DNA from: Aradus depressus
Taxonomy: Eukaryota; Arthropoda; Insecta; Hemiptera; Aradidae
Direction: 5' to 3'
Assembly (NCBI GenBank): GCA_963662175.1
Contig: OY759218.1
Span: 49,855,427 to 49,919,426, forward strand
DNA: 64,000 nucleotides
How positions within the stretch are numbered: position 1 is the first letter of the stretch; each line of letters opens with the position of its first letter. The translations under genes were made by a program, and so were the position numbers. The notes beneath the pieces were generated by a model. The model was not told the DNA's origin and did no database searches. It saw only the letters and a program-made list of their open reading frames with translations. This document shows, in pieces, positions 32,661-41,845 of this stretch.

Positions 32661-33069
32661 AAGCACGCTCTGAGCAACCGGTGGTAGACCAAATACAACA
32701 TTTTGGGAATCGCTGTTCTAGCATGTGCTAGAGATTTCTTGTAGGTCATTGTAAAGTTCAATATCAGAACTGAAAAAGTAGGAACATAGAAGATTATAAA
32801 CTTATTGGTACCAATGAAACTTTGTGATGATTTCTTTAACAACAATACCAAATTCATAAACAGTAAAACCTCTAATTAACGGAACTCTTTGGTGCAAATG
32901 AGTTTGTCCGTTAAAGAGAGGTTTCATAATTTTTTTTATCATAGCTTGTAATTTTTTAATTTATTTCTTCATCAACGCCCCCAGCTTCTCCTCAAATAAA
33001 TATATTTGTATTTTATTTTATATCGCGTTATGAATTTCTCTAATTATCCGTTTGATGCATTGAATTTTA

Positions 33070-33540
33070 ATAATAATAGTAGGTATTTATTTCCGATAAA
33101 CCATAATATGGTTATAGGATAAGTCATAAGAATGTTTACATTAAGATAGCTTATAATTTAGATACTTTAACAGATATTAACTCTTAGAGTTTGACCCAAA
33201 TGGATTAGAATTAACAGTACTACTTAAAAGTAAAAAGAAATGAATGAATAATTATGTACTTGCAAATATGAGTATATAAGTAATAATTTTGATAACTTTT
33301 CCGGAAGTGTCTTTTTCACGACGACATTTCGGGACGTTACATGTCCCTTCCTCGGGTCATAATGTGCGAAATATAGGAAAGAGAAGGGAAAAAAAATAAA
33401 AACATTAATATATATATATATATATAAATAAATGAAAGAAAGGAATACAATGCTAAAAAAAAAATACATTAAAGAGAAAAACAAGAAAATAAATTAGTAT
33501 ACATAGGTATAAATAATAGGAAATGAAAACGATTCGACAG
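33070..33540 (-). mobile_element. family B LINE 3' end
   Basis: Minus-strand end at AATAATAGTAGGTATTTATTTCC (33070-33092), the block ATAATATGGTTATAGGATAAG, and the hammerhead-like segment at 33316-33376 with a 6-bp GGGACA...TGT/ACGTCCC type stem and GAAATGTCG. Followed by an A-rich stretch and (TA)n. Confidence 0.75.
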
Positions 33541-33714
33541 ACCTCAACGGAATTCCTTCAAGTCGTGGGACTATTCCTGCCTTTTCTTCTTTTCTTGAAT
33601 CAGCGGTCCTGTGATAGAAATGTTTTCGCCCTTGCTCGTACGAACCACTCCAGAATGACGTCATCCACGTTTTGAGTTTTGTTACTTTTGACATTTTTTT
33701 AAAATTTGTTATTT

Positions 33715-34425
33715 TCCTTCCCTGCTATTCGCAGTATAGGAGAAGTTATGTAATCAGTCAACAATTCTATGCAGAGTTTTTTTACTGGAATTTCATGTTT
33801 CCCGGACCTCCAGATGCCAAATATAAAAAAAAAGGTCTATGCCTGTGACCACGATAACTCCCGATAGAATGAATGTATACACAAAATTATATACGTGTGA
33901 CCTGAACCCTATATAGACAACACCTATCGATTTTCAGCCAAATTGCCCAAAGGGAACGGGTGGATTAGGGCATAGGCTTAACACAAAAATTCTAATAACT
34001 GCCGGTAGAATAAATGTATCGACACGAAATTGTATATAATTTGTTAGTTATTACGACTCATGCTCTGGCTTCAACTACAAGGTCATATCGCCTACTACCA
34101 GAGCGCTCTTTCGTCGCTCTGGTGGACAGTAGCCCGGCTCTACTCTGGGAGTCCTAAATTTTGCCTACCCTCAATCGACATCAATTTTTAGCGGAATTGA
34201 CAGAAGGGAAGGGCGGGATCAGAGGGGGCTCAACTGAAAAACCCTAATAACTGCCGATGTAATAAATTTATCAACACAAAATTTAGTACGAGGATTCAGA
34301 AGCCTCTATGAAAGTCAACTGTTGAATATTAGCGCAAACTGTCAACTGGTTTTGGAGGAGGAGCGACAAGTTAATTAATTAGCTCTGGGGAAGGACATAG
34401 GATGATTCACCGACGATTTTATTTT
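33715..34425 (+). repeat. family A copy interrupted by a SINE1 fragment
   Basis: Hairpin variant CCTGCTATTCGCAGTATAGG (33721-33740), internal units, then interruption at about 34042-34168 by SINE1 and resumption with CGACATCAATTTTTAGCGG. The downstream edge GGATGATTCACCGACG is at about 34398-34414. Confidence 0.75.
34042..34168 (-). repeat. SINE1, 3' part
   Basis: TTAGTTATTACGACTCATGC, CATATCGCCTACTACCAGAG, CGCTCTGGTGGACAG and GGGAGTCCTAAATTTTGCCTACC, i.e. the last ~125 bp of SINE1 on the minus strand. Confidence 0.8.
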
Positions 34426-34629
34426 TTATTTTTTTATTTCTTTCTTTTTCCATGTGACATGAGGCGAGGTTCCGGCTCACAGTCTGTTAACCGATGCAAA
34501 AATAAATATGGTCCTTCGAAAGAACGCAGCGGATTGTTTAAAGAATCTACCAGACCTTCGGGCCAGTAGCTTTATTGGTTGAGTTAAAAGAAGAATGGGA
34601 CGTGGCTTATCATCAACTCGAAAAGAGAG

Positions 34630-34746
34630 AGAAAAAAAAACACGATAATATTTATACAAATTTAGTTCTAATCTCTTTTGTAGAATTTCAGAAACTCTAC
34701 AGACATGAGAACAGAAGATTTATAAATATTATCGTGTTTTTTTGTT
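34630..34746. repeat. inverted repeat, 22-bp arms
   Basis: AAAACACGATAATATTTATA (about 34636-34656) and TATAAATATTATCGTGTTTT (about 34720-34740), separated by about 65 bp. No coding assignment for the short frames across it. Confidence 0.7.
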
Positions 34747-34814
34747 TGTTTTTTCTGTTACAGTTGATATGTTTAATATGACGATGGCTGATGCAGTGAG
34801 AAGTGATTATTTCA

Positions 34815-34972
34815 CAGGTTGCAAAATAAGAAATATAGTCTGACCTCAGATTTTATTAATTTTTGATAGCCGGCTTTCGACGTTGCCCTCATCAGTCTAG
34901 TAAAATAATTGAAAAAAAAAATCAATTTTTTTTGGGTCAGACTATATTTTTATTTTACAACCTGAGAAAAAA
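34815..34972. repeat. foldback of the CAGACTATA type carrying a hammerhead-like core
   Basis: Ends CAGGTTGCAAAATAAGAAATATAGTCTGACC and GGGTCAGACTATATTTTTATTTTACAACCTG are inverted. On the minus strand about 34867-34899 reads GACTGATGA-GGGCAACGTC-GAAAGCCGG. A fragment of the same family lies at 37878-37922, and a relative at 36777-36907. Confidence 0.75.
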
Positions 34973-35059
34973 AAAGTTGATATATTTCTATTCCTAATTT
35001 ATTGAGAGTTAAGAAAACTAGACTAGGAAAGATAAAGGCCAAAAAATGTCATGTAGAAC

Positions 35060-35640
35060 ATAATAATAATATTTATCCGTTAAACCACAACGTGGTAATA
35101 GGATACTTGATAAGTATGTATACGTTAAGATAGCTTACAAATTAGATAGGTAAATAAACAGCTATTAACTTTGATACACATGTGATTAGTAATAACATTA
35201 TTTGAAAAAAATAAAGTGAAATAAATAAATAAAATCTAGAATATATGTGAGTACAAAAATAATAATAAATACATTAGGTACAGTTTTAAATTTAATTTAA
35301 ATTATGATAAATATTTTTTATATCATAATTTTTATAATTATTGCCTATTTCACAACGATATTTCGGGACGTTCTTACGTCCCTTCATTAGGTCACAATGT
35401 GCAAAATATAGATCAGAAAATATAAATAAAAAGAAAACAATAAATAAAATAACAATATAAAAATAAAAATTAAAGAAAAAATATATAAATAAAAAATAAT
35501 AAAAGTATCTACCTGAAAGAATAAACCAAGAGAAATCAAATGAACTAGTATTTAAGTAATAAAAAATAATGATTAAACAAAATATAAATTCGATAAATGT
35601 TAATATGATATGGAGGAACCCTGCCAAAAAAATAAAAATG
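35060..35640 (-). mobile_element. family B LINE 3' end
   Basis: Minus-strand end AATAATAATATTTATCCG (35060-35078), the block CAACGTGGTAATAGGATAC, ACACATGTGATTAGTAATAAC and the best-preserved stem in the hammerhead-like segment at 35351-35410: GGGACGT-AAGA-ACGTCCC then GAAATATCG. The first core word is CCTAATGA here instead of CCTGATGA. An A-rich stretch follows to about 35640. Confidence 0.8.
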
Positions 35641-35664
35641 AAAACTATGTAATTTCTGAATTCT

Positions 35665-35850
35665 CATAGTATATTTCGTGTCTATACACCCACCCATTAC
35701 ATCGGCAGTTTTCATTTGAGCCCTCCTCTTTCCTTTGGCCGATTTAGCAAAATTAATATATATCGTCCTTATCGGGTTTTGGATTTACATATAAAATTTC
35801 GTGTCAATACATTCATTTCATAGGCAGTTATTCGAGTTTTTGTGTTGAAT
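35665..35850 (-). repeat. family A dispersed repeat, reverse fragment
   Basis: Reverse internal units (ATTACATCGGCAGTTTTCATT, CTTTGGCCGATTTAGC, AAATTTCGTGTCAATACATTC). Both ends missing. About 300 bp before the first visible tango exon. Confidence 0.65.
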
Positions 35851-36152
35851 TGCAGCACCTAATTATGTGTGAAATATACTGCATAATTATTTAACAGTGT
35901 TTATTTTTAATTTGAAAATAATATAATAATATCGATATTCATAATATATCGATAGTTTATTATTTAGCCTAAATTTATCATTAATTTTATTTTTGGCTTT
36001 CAATGGCTGATACTTCTCACAGAGATTTCGAGCTTTGAGACTATATATACTTGAATATAATAATGATATATTTTGGATAAGAATATATAATCTTTGTTTG
36101 TATTCTTAATTACATTTCTGTTTATTTTATATTCACCCTATTTTTGTTTCAG

Positions 36153-36233
36153 GTCCGATGAGGAAGATTCGAGCGGAAATAAGTATTCCAGAATGGAAGA
36201 GGATAACATGCAAGATAAGGAACGTTTTGCCAG
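36153..36233 (+). CDS. tgo: tango/ARNT, exon encoding the segment before bHLH
   Basis: First visible exon of the insect ARNT homologue, the obligate bHLH-PAS partner of Single-minded, Trachealess, Sima/HIF and AHR-type factors, acting in the nucleus at E-box-like elements. Acceptor TTTTTGTTTCAG precedes 36153; donor AG|GTAACT follows 36233. It encodes SDEEDSSGNKYSRMEEDNMQ and DKERFAR; DKERFAREN is the conserved run-in to the ARNT basic region. The first base completes a codon begun in an upstream exon not located in this window, and the last two bases (AG) pair with G of the next exon to give Arg. Across the six exons 899 nt (about 300 codons) join without a stop, so the gene looks intact here. 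Confidence 0.93.
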
Positions 36234-36479
36234 GTAACTATCTAAGCTAAAATAATATTCATAATATAGTAATAATATCCTATAATAATTTTAAATAAAT
36301 GTTGTTTTTAACGCTTAAGTATTACTCTGATTTCCTTATTACGTTAATTAAGTGAAACTTCACTTTACTAGACATCGATGGGGACGAAATCCGAGTCCAT
36401 TATATTGTAGGGGTTTGTACATCCAATGCTCTTATCCCTTCCCTAGGAGATCGCACGTTCCATCTCTTGTCAAACCGTA

Positions 36480-37015
36480 AAACATGAATAAAAATATATC
36501 TCCAAAAAAAAAAATAATAATAATAATAATAAAAAATAAAATAAAAGTACCTAAAAGAATAAACCAAGAGAAATAAAATAGATAAGTATATAAGTAATAA
36601 AAAATAATGATTAAACAAAACGGAGATTCGACAGACCTTAAAGGAGGATATCTGTGGAGGAACGCAAGAAAATAAAAATGAAAGCCATGTATCAAATAAT
36701 GTTTTTGAATATGAAACACAATTTTTATATCATTTGTTATTTTATTCTTTTCGAACAATGAAAAAAATATTCCACTGGTTATCAAATAAAATGTAGTCTG
36801 ACCTCTCACAGATTTTTATTAGTAGTAGCTAGCCTATTATTAGCTAGTAGCTAATAATAAAAATCTGTGGAGAGGTCAGACTACATTTTATTTGACAACC
36901 TGTGAAATAATCACTTCTCACTACATCAGCAATATTTTTTAAAAAAATTTCTGGTATTGTAATCATGACTAGCACTGTTAAGATAAATATTTTTATTTTT
37001 CTATTTAACCATTAG
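36480..37015 (-). mobile_element. family B LINE pieces around a foldback
   Basis: 36480-36776 and 36935-37015 match the family B interior (GTGGAGGAACGCAAG, TATCAAATAATGTTTTTGAATATGAAACACA, then GGTATTGTAATCATGACTAGCAC). The foldback at 36777-36907 sits between them. Lies in the tango intron that starts at 36234. Confidence 0.6.
36777..36907. repeat. foldback of the CAGACTACA type
   Basis: CTGGTTATCAAATAAAATGT...AGTCTGACCTCTCACAGATTTTTATTAG pairs with CTAATAATAAAAATCTGTGG...AGAGGTCAGACTACATTTTATTTGACAACC. Arms are about 60 bp and the centre is the GCTAGTAGCTA region. Related at its ends to 34815-34972 but without the hammerhead-like core. Confidence 0.8.
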
Positions 37016-37224
37016 AACGCTATTACACATTGAAAATTTAACGCAAGCGTCGGTTTGGCATGGAGTGCCATAAAAAAATGAAAACAAGTCATAACAACTT
37101 TTGAAATCAATACTTAGTGTCTGTTTTTCGACAGAATATAAATTAAAGGACACAAAATCAACGATAGTATAGATAGATAAATTGGGAGGGCTGCTGTGTA
37201 CACCTAGGGACCTAAGCATCCAAT

Positions 37225-37440
37225 GCTCTTATCCCTTCCCTGTCAGCTCTATTATGGGAATCCTAAATTCTACCTAGCTAGGGTTAGTCTAAGGTAGAGG
37301 GTCTTTGAAGAGTACCTGACATTGCACAGGCTCGGGTTCATCGCATAACGTCCTTCCTGAAGTACGACGTGCTAAACAACCTAAGGGCCTTGGCTGAGTT
37401 TGAACTTGCCATGTTGAGCAAGCCCTTAACATGTCCAGTT
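37225..37440 (-). repeat. SINE1, diverged reverse copy
   Basis: TCTATTATGGGAATCCTAAATTCTACC, GGTCTTTGAAGAGTACCTGACATTGCACAGGCTCGGG and CCTAAGGGCCTTGGCTGAGTTTGAACTTGCCATGTTGAGC correspond to SINE1 from the body to the B-box region. Ends are eroded. Confidence 0.7.
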
Positions 37441-37921
37441 TAGTCTCACCACTACCTTCAGTCGTATATTTGCATTTCTAATGTGTTGTAATTCTCCGAA
37501 ATGTGACCCCTCTAATAATTTTTTTTTTAGTAAATTCTTTACTTTGAATATTTACAATCGGTATAAACCATAATTAAATTTGATGAATGACATTAAACAT
37601 TAAAACTCTAATAATAAAGACATATTTTGTCCGATCTAATCTTCGCAGAAATTTCTCTCAAAAATAATTATTTTTCTTCAAAACAGTTTGTTCTTAGCAT
37701 TATTTAAATAAATGAAATAAAAAAAAAATCGAAAGTTTAGCTTTAAAACAAAGAAAGGTAATTTTTTCGGATTGTTTCACACGTGAATTTGGGTAATGAC
37801 ATTTTTTTATGATATTAAGAGATGAAAAGTTCATCTAATGTGAAGATCACTGATGTAGGTAATAAAATATGATTATTTCAGGGGTTGCAAAATAAAAATA
37901 TAGTCTGACCTCGCATAGATT

Positions 37922-38455
37922 TTACTTCCCCAGCTATACTATGTATAGGGGATGTTATGTAATCGGTGAAAACTTCGATGCGGAGTTTTCAACGGAATTT
38001 CATATTTTCCGACCTCTAGATTCAAATATGAAAAAAACAATTTCTGTCTGTGAGCCTGTGAACATGATAACTCCCGATATAATGAATGTATTGACACGAA
38101 ATTTTGAATGTGAATCCAGAACCCTCTAGCGACGACACCTATTGTCTTTCAGCCAAATCGACCAAGGGGTATGGGTGAATTAGGGGGGGTGGCTTAACAT
38201 AAAAGCTCTAATAACTGCTGATAAAAGGAATGTATCGCACAAACTTTTATATGGGAGGCTTAACTCAAAAACACTAATAACTGCCGTTGTAACGAAGTTA
38301 TCGACACAACATTTAGTATGAGGATTTAAGAGCCCCTATGCAAGTCAACTGTTGAATATTAGAGCTAACGGTCGACTGGTTGTGGAGAAGGAGCGAAAAG
38401 TTAATTAATTTGTCCTAGGGAAGTACATTTTCAGTGATTCACCGACGTTTTTTAT
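37922..38455 (+). repeat. family A dispersed repeat, near-complete reference copy
   Basis: Unclassified interspersed family of about 0.5-0.7 kb with at least 20 copies in this window. Order: a short hairpin (CCCCAGCTATAC-TAT-GTATAGGGG here), TTATGTAATCGG, a block TTTTCAACGGAATTTCATATTTTCCGACCTCTAGATTC, then two or more imperfect ~140-bp units each containing AATGAATGTATTGACACGAA, GAACCCTCTAGCGACGACACC, CAGCCAAATCGACCAAGG and AATAACTGC. The downstream edge is GGGAAGTACATTTTCAGTGATTCACCGACG. No ORF is conserved between copies. Hairpin ends plus internal minisatellite recall non-autonomous DNA elements, but no TIR/TSD pair was established. At 38460-38560 a reverse copy of the hairpin side follows. 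Confidence 0.75.
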
Positions 38456-38599
38456 TTTGGTATCAGGAGGCGGAAAACATGAAATTCCGGTGAAAACACA
38501 ATATATAATTTTCGACAGATTATATATCTTCCCGTATACTTTATAGTATGGGGGAGTAAAAAATTATCATGTTTAGCATTAAGTTCCATGAAATAAGAC

Positions 38600-39470
38600 C
38601 AGAAATGAAGAAAGTCATAGGAGAGGTCATCGAATAAAAAATAACCTGTTTACCCAGGTAAGGATGCTAGAAAGATAATCTATACATTGATAGAATTAGG
38701 TTCTTAATCTCCTTTTCACAAAAATCCTAGATGTAGATAGGGCTTATCACAAAGTTGTGGAGATGTCTCCCGATAAGGGAGTGCCTGGAGGGAGGCACGT
38801 ATGATTGGGATTGGTTCTCCGACCCCCCCACCCTTAATGATACCTCTCTAGATAACTATCCAACTATTCCCTCCTTCCCATTAATGTGATTCAGAGATTG
38901 CAGGTCTCATGCAGCTCCCAACTCACTCCACCACTCCACCCTTCACACATCTTCCGAGGCTCACTCAATGTCAAGTCAAACTATTTTAAATCCCCAACTG
39001 TAGGGAAAATGTAGTTTCAAGTTATGAAACCTGAATTTCATGTTTTCAGCCAAAAATTACTAAGCTATATCATCGTCAATGTACTTCCCCAACTCGAATT
39101 ATCTAATAATGTTTCCGCTCTCTCTCTGAACCCTTCTCTTTGGGCTGATTTGGCTTAAATGAGTAGGTAAAACTAATGTCTAGCTCCCAAGAACCATGTC
39201 TTGCACTGCACAGACTGTAGCCTTGATGTGCTCTGTGCTCTAGTGACTACCCTGGAGGCCCCTGTACCTTGTGCATCGGTGGGTCCTTACTACTTCTGAT
39301 CCAAAGATCATTGTCATGCACTGCACACTCCTATGATCTCAGACTGCAGCCGTGCAGTGCACTTTGCAGGGTAGTGGGCTGCCCCGGAGGCCGCTCTACC
39401 CTGTGCCCTGGTGGGTCGTGACTGGCTCTGTTCCCACGATCTCTGGAGGTCAACACCCCGCCCCCTCCTA
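38600..39470. other. spacer with a diverged two-copy repeat
   Basis: 39187-39305 and 39310-39445 are diverged direct copies: CTTGCACTGCACAGACTGTAGCC...CCCTGGAGGCC...CGGTGGGTCCTTACTACTTCTG versus TGCACTGCACACTCC...GACTGCAGCCGTGCAGTGCAC...CCCCGGAGGCC...TGGTGGGTCGTGACTGGCTCTG. GC-richer than its surroundings. The minus frame at 39314-39532 shows no recognisable domain and is not called. Confidence 0.45.
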
Positions 39471-40274
39471 GTTTTGCATATTTCCTCACACCTTCTTCCT
39501 CCATCTTCTCGTAGCTCCCTTCCCTTTCTCATTAATCGGCATACCTTCCTGGGCTAGATGCGATGACACTGGGAGAAATATTACTTGGAGTAAAAAAGTT
39601 CCGTCAAAATGTACTGATTTAGATATTATTCCAGTCCAATATTTTTTTTGATGCTGCTAATTTTATCACTTCGGATAGGAAGTTTCTCTCTAAATATATG
39701 GCAGTAAAAAAATGTTACTCGTAATAAAGTTACGTGATCAAAAACCAACATAAAGCGTAAATTTCATGAAAAATCATTAAGAAACATTTTAATTTCTCAT
39801 AAAGGGACTGTTAATTTTAATATCAACATAATACTGATGTTGAGTATAATAAGTGAAGCTTTCCTTCTCTATATATGTCAAGCAAGTCATAGAAACTAAC
39901 TAACGGTCACCACGTGATGTAATTTTATGCTCTTCTATTGATGGGCACGAATAAATCAATGTACTCGTATAACGTGTTCTCTCAATTTGTTTATATTTTT
40001 ATTGCATTCAAGACTTGCATTAGTGTCATTGCAGTTTCACAGATTTTCATTATTTAAAAAAAGAATAGTTTCTTCTATGGAAAGTATGAAAAACACAATT
40101 TTTTTTGATGTTTTCACTTTCTTATGTCTATAGGGTGAGAAAGTATTCTAATCGTGCGAAAATCCAAGATGGAGTTTTCAACAGATTTTCACGTTTCAAA
40201 GGGATTTTGAGATACATTCCGAAAAACTAATGTTTTTTAAATATTTCCTATTTCACAAAATATATATATATATA
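39471..40274. other. AT-rich intron DNA
   Basis: No gene or clear repeat except a short family A-like block at about 40150-40200 (AATCCAAGATGGAGTTTTCAACAGATTTTCACG). Part of the tango intron 36234-45888. Confidence 0.4.
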
Positions 40275-40931
40275 TTAGGGTGGTCCAAAAATGACAATTT
40301 AAAAAAAAAAAAAACGTGCACCCCCTAGTTTGGAAGAACTAGACGAAAGAACAATTTTGGCGCCAAAAAAAAACGAAAAATATTTGAAATAACCCGTGCC
40401 CCACGGCATTTGAACTTTAAATGGAATTTAACATGGGTTCTCATATGTATTAAAGTTGAAACAATATGGCGCTTCCACGTTTCATCAAAATGTGCTAACA
40501 ATTTTCACATTATGGTTTTTGGGGTCGGAGAACACGAATTTGACGTCAAAAAGTTATTCTGACACTAATGAATTTACCGATTGTTAAATGAGAAAAAATG
40601 TTATTGTTTGACAGCGTTTTTGACAGCTGTCATGTGTCAAAATAACTTTTTGACGTCAAATTCGTGTTCTCCGACCCCAAAATCCATAATGTGGAAAATT
40701 TTTAGCCCATTTTGATGAAACGTGGAAGCGACATATTGTTTCAACTTTAATATGTACATATGAAAACCCATGTTAAATTCCATTTAAAATTCAAATGCCG
40801 TGGGGCACGGGTTATTTAAAATATTTTTTGTTTTTTTTGGCGCCAAAATATTTCTTTCGTCAAGTTCTTCCAAACTAGGGGGTGCACGTTTTTTTTTTTT
40901 TTTTTTAATAGTCATTTTTGGACCACCCTAA
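40275..40931. mobile_element. 657-bp palindromic MITE
   Basis: Begins TTAGGGTGGTCCAAAAATGAC and ends GTCATTTTTGGACCACCCTAA. The inverted arms are about 290-300 bp (40275-40566 and 40634-40931) with a few substitutions and a net 7-bp indel, enclosing a 67-bp centre rich in TGACAG words. If TA is taken as the target duplication, the element is GGGTGGTCC...GGACCACCC, which would fit a Tc1/mariner-type MITE; that assignment is inference. Poly(A)/poly(T) runs sit symmetrically near both ends. Non-coding. Confidence 0.85.
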
Positions 40932-40940
40932 TGTATATAC

Positions 40941-41628
40941 TGTAACATGTAGAAATAAGGGGGGGTATGTTAATAAATAAAGAAATATAATAAAGCCATT
41001 AACGGGATGTCAGTACTGAGGACTTAAGCAGGGTGGGGGAAGAGAGAGAGAACAGTGGAAGGAGGGGGAAACGAGTATGTCGGTGGTTGGAGATAGATAG
41101 TGAAGGAGGAAGGTTGTGGGAAGTTGGGGTTGGAGATAGATAGTGAAGGAGGAAGGTTGTGGGAAGTTGTGGTTGGAGATAGAGAGTGAAGGAGGAAGGT
41201 TGTGGTTGAAGAGAGAGAGAGAGAGTGGAAGTGGACGGTTCGTTTTTTTTATGAGAGAGTTCGCTGGAGTAGTGAAGAGCTTTTTTTGGAGTTAGAAGTC
41301 TGGAGGAAGTCAGGAAAAAAGGCGGATTGATGGGAAAATAAAGGAAGGATCGGAGAGCCGTATGATGAACTAAGAAGAGCAGTGGAGCAGGATTGAAGGA
41401 CAGATGGTGACCAAGTGAGTGAAAAAAAAAAAAAATAATTATAAAAAAATAAAACAAATAAATGTTATATGATCATGTCTCCAATTTATGTAAAGATTTA
41501 AAAAACAAAACAAAAAAAAAATAAAAACTCTATTTATCAATTTTTTTTATTAAAAGAATTCATTTCCCATAACTAGTTTTTTTTTAACAAGATAAATAAG
41601 AAATAAAGAGGAACTAGTAATTGTTTCA
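40941..41628 (+). repeat. 5' LTR
   Basis: Starts TGTAACATGTAGAAATAAGG and ends AGTAATTGTTTCA. AATAAA words occur near 40972 and 40988. 41085-41230 is a purine-rich tandem array of about 3 x 49 bp (GTTGGAGATAGATAGTGAAG, GAGGAAGGTTGTGGGAAG), followed by (GA)n. A 152-codon minus frame in each LTR is a by-product of that strand asymmetry. Confidence 0.92.
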
Positions 41629-41629
41629 T

Positions 41630-41647
41630 TGGCGCCCAACGTGGGGC
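41630..41647 (+). promoter_or_regulatory. primer binding site, tRNA-Lys type
   Basis: TGGCGCCCAACGTGGGGC starts two bases after the 5' LTR. This 18-mer is the classical complement of the 3' end of tRNA-Lys(1,2), used by several retroviruses and insect Ty3/gypsy-type elements to start minus-strand DNA synthesis. Confidence 0.9.
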
Positions 41648-41688
41648 ATTTGATAAAAAAAATGAACAAATAACCAATTCATAGAATC

Positions 41689-41718
41689 AGTAATTGTTTC
41701 ATTGGCGCCCAACGTTTT
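41689..41718 (+). repeat. second, partial copy of LTR end plus primer site
   Basis: The 27-mer spanning the LTR end and primer site (AGTAATTGTTTCATTGGCGC, then CCAACGT) at 41616-41642 is repeated exactly at 41689-41715, 73 bp downstream. After that it reads TTTGGC instead of GGGGC, so only about 13 of 18 primer-site bases are kept. Confidence 0.9.
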
Positions 41719-41845
41719 GGCAATAAAAATGATGGAATAGAGAAAAAAAAAAATTTTTTTTGATTTGTCCAGTTTATAGTTTAGAAATTGCTGTAATATA
41801 TTTTATGTATTATATTTATTATAGAGGATAGATTTGTGAAGCAAG

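Noticed and set aside
37928..37950. loxP-like site (TATACGAAGTATA words in family A)
   Set aside because: The resemblance is limited to the short palindrome. It is the terminal hairpin of a dispersed repeat, and there is no recombinase context.
40999..41457. 152-codon minus frame, repeated at 44514-44972
   Set aside because: It lies in the purine-skewed LTR and is repeated only because the LTR is. Ser/Leu/Pro/Phe-rich low-complexity content with no domain.
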